From Streptomyces sp. GS7 (GTDB taxonomy: Bacteria > Actinomycetota > Actinomycetes > Streptomycetales > Streptomycetaceae), in NCBI RefSeq assembly GCF_009834125.1, contig NZ_CP047146.1, forward strand, positions 6,503,501 to 6,567,500: a DNA stretch of 64,000 nt, given 5' to 3'. Below the pieces are notes generated by a model. It searched no databases, was not told where the DNA came from, and saw nothing but the letters and a program-made list of their open reading frames with translations. Made by a program: the position numbers and the translations under genes. Of the stretch, positions 59,840 to 64,000 are shown piece after piece (the stretch's first letter is position 1; each line of letters opens with the position of its first letter).

Positions 59840-61057
59840 ATGCTCTCCCCGAAGTCCGCCGCCACCGTTCGCGCCACCCTCCCCGCCGTCGGGGCGGCCA
59901 TCGGCGAGATCACCCCGCTCTTCTACGAGAAGCTGTTCGCGGCCCGGCCCGAGCTGCTCCGCGACCTCTTCAACCGCGGCAACCAGGCCGTCGGCAGCCA
60001 GCAGCAGGCGCTCGCGGGATCCATCGCCGCCTTCGCCGGCCATCTGCTCGCGCACCCGGACACCCGGCCGGACCTCCTGCTGACCCGGATCGCGCACAAG
60101 CACGCCTCGCTCGGGGTGCGCGAGGACCAGTATCCGATCGTGCACGAGCACCTCTTCGCGGCCCTCGCCGAGGTGCTCGGCGACGCGGCCACCGAGGAGG
60201 TCGTCGCGGCCTGGGACGAGGTGTACTGGCTGATGGCGCACGCCCTGATCGCCGTCGAGAGACGGCTGTGCGCGGCGGCGGGCGCGGTCGGCGGCGCGGT
60301 GTGGCGGAGATACCGGGTGGCCGGCCGGGTCCAGGAGACCGCGGACGTCGCGACGTTCTTCCTCCGCCCGGCCGACGGTGCGCCCGTACCGCCGCACCGG
60401 CCCGGCCAGTACGTCTCCGTACAGGTGCAACTCCCCGACGGGGCCCGGCAGATACGCCAGTACAGCCTGTCGGGGCAGGCGGACGGCGGGCTGCGGATCT
60501 CCGTCAAGCGGGTCGCCGCCGGAGCGGACGGCTCACCGGCCGGCGCGGTCTCCGGCCATCTGCACGACCGCGTCCACGTCGGCGAGACGCTGCGGGTGAG
60601 CGCGCCCTTCGGTGACGTGGTGCTGGACGACGGCCCGGGCCCGGTCCTGCTGGCCTCCGCGGGCATCGGCTGTACGCCGGTGATCGGCATGCTCGCCCAC
60701 CTGGCCGCCGACGCCTCCCCGCGCCGCGTCATCGCGGCACACGCGGACCGCTCTCCGGACAGCCACGCCTTCCGCGCCGAACTCGTCCAGCTCACCGGCA
60801 AGCTGACCGGTGCGACGGCGGAACTCTGGTACGAGGAGGGGGCCGTGCCCGACGCGGCGGCACCCGGCCCGGCCCCGGCGGTGACCGTACACGGCGGCCG
60901 GATGGACCTGACGCGGCTGGACATCCCGGCAGGCACCACCGCCCACCTCTGTGGCCCGGTCCCCTTCATGAAGGCCGTCCGCGCCCAGTTGCTGGCGTCC
61001 GGCGTGCGGCCAGCGGACATCCACTACGAGGTCTTCGGGCCCGACCCGGGCCTCTGA
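59840..61057 (+). CDS. hmpA: Flavohaemoglobin (nitric oxide dioxygenase)
   Basis: A 405-residue protein: globin domain 1-140 with the proximal histidine in RIAHKHASLGV, an FAD-binding barrel with RQYSLSG, and a NAD-binding domain with ASAGIGCTPVIGML and HLCGPVPFM, ending in YEVFGP. It converts NO and O2 to nitrate using NAD(P)H. Together with nsrR it forms a self-contained NO defence unit. Domains are complete and length is normal. GGAG precedes the ATG at 59840 at about 10 bases. Confidence 0.95.
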   Translation: MLSPKSAATVRATLPAVGAAIGEITPLFYEKLFAARPELLRDLFNRGNQAVGSQQQALAGSIAAFAGHLLAHPDTRPDLLLTRIAHKHASLGVREDQYPIVHEHLFAALAEVLGDAATEEVVAAWDEVYWLMAHALIAVERRLCAAAGAVGGAVWRRYRVAGRVQETADVATFFLRPADGAPVPPHRPGQYVSVQVQLPDGARQIRQYSLSGQADGGLRISVKRVAAGADGSPAGAVSGHLHDRVHVGETLRVSAPFGDVVLDDGPGPVLLASAGIGCTPVIGMLAHLAADASPRRVIAAHADRSPDSHAFRAELVQLTGKLTGATAELWYEEGAVPDAAAPGPAPAVTVHGGRMDLTRLDIPAGTTAHLCGPVPFMKAVRAQLLASGVRPADIHYEVFGPDPGL

Positions 61058-61099
61058 GCGGCACCGTGCCGGGCGGGCGCCGCGCGCCGCGCCCGGGCG

Positions 61100-61930
61100 T
61101 CACGCCCCCGCCCCGGCCACCCGCCCGGACGCCAGCAGTGCCGTGTGCGGCAGGACAAGTTCACCGTCCGGTCCGGTGAACTCGCGGGCCAGCACGGCGA
61201 ACTGACGCCTGATCCGCTCGGTGACATCCGCTCCCCGACTGATCACGACCTGGCCGATGGTCGCCACTCCGGCCGCCGGGCCGCGCCACCACTCCTCCGG
61301 CGTCGTGCGGTGCTCCCAGGACAGCGCGGCGCAGCGCACCTCCGCCAGCCGCCCCGCCGTGCGCAGCAGCCCGGCCAGCCCCTCCCCCGTGCGCGGGAAG
61401 TCCTCTTCGGGTGCGAGGGCCGGCAGTTCGGCCGGGCGGCTCACCCCGGCGGCCCGTACGGCGCGGCCGAGCAGCGCCTGGCCCGGTGCGGCGGGGGCGG
61501 CCCAGATCGTCAGCGCGACGCGTCCGCCGGGCCGGGTCACCCGCCGCAGTTCCGCGAGGGCGGCCCGGGGCCGGCCGACGTGGTTGAGGACGAAGTTGCC
61601 GACGACGGAGTGGAACTCGCCGTCCGGGAAGGGGAGTCGGGGTAGTGCGGCGACCCGGACGTCCGCCCCGGGAACGGCCTGTGCGGCGCACCGCACCATG
61701 TCCGGTTCGGCGTCCACGGCACTCACCCGCGCGCCGCGCGCGGCGGCCGCCGCGGCGACCGTCCCCGTGCCGGTGCCGACGTCCAGCACCCGGGCGCCCG
61801 CATCCACCCCGGCGGCGTCCAGCAGCCGCGGAACCGTATACGCGCACAACCTGCCGAAGCCGTCCGCATACGCCGCGGCCCGTCCCGCCCACGCCCGCCG
61901 CTCACTCGCGTCGAACGGCGTCTGCGCCAC
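61100..61930 (-). CDS. Class I SAM-dependent methyltransferase
   Basis: The 276-residue protein has the SAM-binding motif VLDVGTGTGTVAAA, acidic residue SAVDAEPDM, and FHSVVGNFVLNHVGRPRAAL (motif IV/post). It belongs to the UbiE/Methyltransf_11 group; the substrate is unknown. The GTG at 61930 has a strong GGGAGGGAG ribosome binding site, while the longer upstream frame has non-coding composition. It is convergent with hmpA and divergent from the secreted hydrolase. Confidence 0.85.
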   Translation of the reverse strand: MAQTPFDASERRAWAGRAAAYADGFGRLCAYTVPRLLDAAGVDAGARVLDVGTGTGTVAAAAAARGARVSAVDAEPDMVRCAAQAVPGADVRVAALPRLPFPDGEFHSVVGNFVLNHVGRPRAALAELRRVTRPGGRVALTIWAAPAAPGQALLGRAVRAAGVSRPAELPALAPEEDFPRTGEGLAGLLRTAGRLAEVRCAALSWEHRTTPEEWWRGPAAGVATIGQVVISRGADVTERIRRQFAVLAREFTGPDGELVLPHTALLASGRVAGAGA

Positions 61931-62091
61931 GGCTCCCTCCCGTACGCCGGACTCCTCGTGCCCACCGGTCGCCCCGCCCACCCGGCTCCCGTCCACCACC
62001 TCGCACGCCTCCTCGACCGACCCTCGCCGCAACGCGACACCCTCCACACTGACCCCCGCCGCCCCGGCGAACACCCCTCCCCCACCCGGAC

Positions 62092-62107
62092 GTTACCCAC
62101 CCGTAAC
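62092..62107. promoter_or_regulatory. GTTAC inverted repeat upstream of the secreted hydrolase
   Basis: GTTAC and GTAAC are separated by 6 bases, and GGTTACC and GGTAAG follow within 30 bases. The cluster lies in the divergent gap between the methyltransferase and the hydrolase and may be an operator. Confidence 0.45.
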
Positions 62108-62228
62108 CTACCGATGGGTTACCCGAGGTAAGCAACGGACCTTACCCTCCAGTCACATCGAGCCGCCGGACGCCCCTCCTGTCCTCGGACAGCGTCCGCG
62201 CGGCTCGCGTCGAGATCTGGAGCAGAAG

Positions 62229-63848
62229 ATGACGCCCTCCCGCACGACGCTGCGCGCCGCGATCGGCACCGTCTCCGCCGCGGTCCTCACCGCCACCGTT
62301 CTCACCGGCGCCCCGGCGCAGGCCGCCGGAGCCGCGGCGTCCCACCGCGCCACCGCGCCCACCGCCCCGGCGCGTTCCGCCGCCGCCTTCCCGTCCCTGA
62401 AGTTCGTCGACATCAGGGGCGAGGGCGGGATCACGCTCAAGGCGAACGTCTTCACGCCGGCCGGCGCCGACGGCACCCGGCGCTACCCGGTCATCGTGCT
62501 TCCCACCAGCTGGGCCATGCCGCAGATCGAGTACCTGGCGCAGGCGAAGAAGCTGGCCGACGCGGGATATGTCGTCGTCGGCTACAACGCGCGCGGATTC
62601 TGGCAGTCGGGCGGGAAGATCGAGACGGCCGGACCGCAGGACATCGCCGACGCCTCCAAGGTGATCGACTGGGCGCTGGCGCACACCCCGGCCGATCCGC
62701 GGAAGGTCGGCATGGGCGGGGTGTCGTACGGCGCCGGCATCAGCCTGCTGACCTCCGCGTTCGACAAGCGGGTCAAGGCGGTCGCGGCGCTCAGCGGCTG
62801 GGGCGACCTCATCGACTCGATCTACAGCGGGCGCACCCCGCACCTCCAGGCGGCGGAGGTGCTGGGCGGCCTGGGCGATCTGACCGGCCGGCCCAGCCCC
62901 GAACTCCAGCGGATCCTCAAGGAGTTCCTGAGCGCCGACATGTCCAAGGAGAAGGACATGATCGCGTGGGGGAAGAAGCGCTCGCCGGTCACCTATATCG
63001 ACAAGATCAACGCCAACGGCGCGGCGATCATGCTCGGGAACGCCTGGGGCGACTCGCTCTTCCCGCCCAACCAGTACGCCGCGTTCTACGAGAAGCTGAA
63101 GGGGCCCAAGCGGCTGGAGTTCCGCCCCGGTGACCATGCGACGGCCGAGGGGCTCGGCCTCTTCGGGCTGCCCAACGACACCTGGACCGACACCAAGCGG
63201 TGGTTCGACCACTACCTCAAGGGCGCGGACAACGGCATCGACCGCGAGTCGCCGGTGCTCCTCAAGTCCCGCTCCACCGGCGCCTACGAGGGCTACAAGA
63301 GCTGGCAGGACGTACCGTCCGCGCACCGCAGGATCGCGCTCGACGGCAGTCAGCGGATCCGCACCAACCTGGACTCCGGTGCCGACGGCGGGGTGATCTT
63401 CCTCTCCAGCATGATGGACCAGTTCCTCAAGCTGCCGCCGATGGCGTCGATCCCGCTGCTGCCGCGCTCGCTGGCCGCGGTGTGGCAGTCCGCGCCGTAC
63501 GAGACCGGGCAGCGGGTCCGCGGCACCACCCGTCTGCACACCACCGTGACCAGCACCGCCGAGAGCGGCACCGCCATCGCCTACCTCTACGACGTGGGCC
63601 CGCTCGGCCTGGGCAAACTGGTCACGCACGGCCCGTTCACCTTCCACGGCAAGACGCCGGGCCGGCCGTTCGGCGTGGACCTGGACCTCTTCTCCACGGC
63701 GTACGACGTACCGGCCGGACACCGGCTGGCGGTGGTCGTGGACACCGTCGACCCGCTCTACATAGCCCAGAACCCGCCCGGCTCCCGGCTGACGTTCTCC
63801 TCCCCGGCGAACGACCCGTCGTATGTGTCGGTGCCGGTGCGCGACTGA
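62229..63848 (+). CDS. Secreted alpha/beta hydrolase (CocE/NonD-like acyl esterase or peptidase)
   Basis: The 539-residue protein has a signal peptide (RAAIGTVSAAVLTATVLTGA, cleavage after AQA at about 32). The hydrolase core has the serine in MGGVSYGAGISLL, aspartate in GNAWGDSLFPPNQ and histidine in FRPGDHATAEG. The C-terminal third (from about 400) is a beta-sandwich like the X-Pro dipeptidyl-peptidase C-terminal domain. Such proteins are exported peptidases or esterases. The start is ATG with AGCAGAAG upstream; it is a single gene. Confidence 0.88.
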   Translation: MTPSRTTLRAAIGTVSAAVLTATVLTGAPAQAAGAAASHRATAPTAPARSAAAFPSLKFVDIRGEGGITLKANVFTPAGADGTRRYPVIVLPTSWAMPQIEYLAQAKKLADAGYVVVGYNARGFWQSGGKIETAGPQDIADASKVIDWALAHTPADPRKVGMGGVSYGAGISLLTSAFDKRVKAVAALSGWGDLIDSIYSGRTPHLQAAEVLGGLGDLTGRPSPELQRILKEFLSADMSKEKDMIAWGKKRSPVTYIDKINANGAAIMLGNAWGDSLFPPNQYAAFYEKLKGPKRLEFRPGDHATAEGLGLFGLPNDTWTDTKRWFDHYLKGADNGIDRESPVLLKSRSTGAYEGYKSWQDVPSAHRRIALDGSQRIRTNLDSGADGGVIFLSSMMDQFLKLPPMASIPLLPRSLAAVWQSAPYETGQRVRGTTRLHTTVTSTAESGTAIAYLYDVGPLGLGKLVTHGPFTFHGKTPGRPFGVDLDLFSTAYDVPAGHRLAVVVDTVDPLYIAQNPPGSRLTFSSPANDPSYVSVPVRD

Positions 63849-63941
63849 CCCGCCGCGCCCCGCCCGCACCCGGGCCTACGACCACCGCCCTACGGCCCGC
63901 GCCCGAAGCGGCTGGCGGGCACGCGTCGTTACGCTCCGGCC

Positions 63942-64000
63942 ATGAGGACTCTCCCCCCGGCCCGCGATGCCGGGCAACGCAAGCGGGACGCGCTCCGGCG
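63942..64000 (+). CDS. Start of a probable pyridoxamine-5-phosphate-oxidase-family gene (partial)
   Basis: Only 19 codons are in the window: MRTLPPARDAGQRKRDALR. This opening (LPPxRDAxQRKRDxL) is typical of actinobacterial PNPOx/F420-binding proteins. TACGCT lies 6 bases before the ATG, as in several other leaderless genes here. The identification rests on a short stretch. Confidence 0.45.
   Translation, partial: MRTLPPARDAGQRKRDALR

Noticed and set aside
1..64000. tRNA, rRNA or riboswitch genes
   Set aside because: Reading both strands showed no tRNA-like cloverleaf with a GGTTCRANYCC arm, no rRNA sequence and no leader with a recognisable riboswitch core; subtle small RNAs cannot be excluded by eye.

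Overview
The window is a piece of a Streptomyces-type chromosome. Base composition is very GC-rich with strong third-position G/C bias, so nearly every real gene casts long false frames. The gene set is typical of the genus: a TipA-type MerR regulator, an Ada-AlkA fusion, a mycothiol-linked enzyme, an F420/LLM oxidoreductase, a MocR regulator and a three-cysteine NsrR. At least nine genes have a TANNNT hexamer 6-8 bases before the start codon, which suggests leaderless transcripts. No rRNA, tRNA or CRISPR array was seen.

Layout. 0-8.2 kb is ordinary chromosome: the end of a PssA-like gene, glycerate kinase, a TipAS-MerR regulator, a Nudix protein, a nucleotidyltransferase, a DNA alkylation repair pair (Ogt plus Ada-AlkA) and a PP2C/SpoIIE phosphatase. 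8.4-20.8 kb is an accessory region. It holds a truncated IS1380 transposase, decayed ORFs, a two-gene ATP-grasp RiPP (graspetide) unit with its precursor, an IS605-like hairpin scar, a truncated DUF262 gene and a complete four-gene type II Wadjet system (jetA-jetB-jetC-jetD, minus strand, all genes overlapping). The Wadjet block lies between two 54-bp copies of the 3-prime end of a TrmA-family RNA methyltransferase gene. The copies differ mostly at codon third positions, which looks like the scar of an integrative element.

20.9-33.2 kb carries a macrodomain protein, a phytoene-desaturase-like oxidoreductase, an inositol-monophosphatase-like enzyme, gamma-glutamyltransferase, a pseudogene interrupted by two inverted copies of a short palindromic repeat, a sirtuin, a mycothiol-dependent isomerase-like protein, a lipoate ligase with permuted domains, and a divergent MarR/SDR pair. 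33.2-39.8 kb is a reductive pyrimidine degradation region: dihydropyrimidinase plus an LLM oxidoreductase form one unit, beta-ureidopropionase plus a class III aminotransferase form a second. Both have nearly identical promoters, and an unrelated binding-protein gene and a decayed polysaccharide-lyase-like gene lie between them. 39.9-50 kb holds a large unknown protein, a MarR-MFS-isochorismatase operon under a perfect 34-bp palindrome, an amidase, a Ca2+/H+ antiporter and an APC permease.

50-64 kb holds a NodB deacetylase, an MMPL exporter, an ATP-dependent DNA ligase, a glutathionyl-hydroquinone-reductase-like protein, an AraC/GyrI regulator, a MocR regulator divergent from an alpha/beta hydrolase, an nsrR-hmpA nitric oxide defence pair with matching operator sites, a methyltransferase, a secreted hydrolase and the first bases of a probable PNPOx-family gene.

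The most notable content is the accessory region: the small graspetide locus without its usual methyltransferase, and the Wadjet cassette with its truncated fifth gene and coding-derived flanking repeats.
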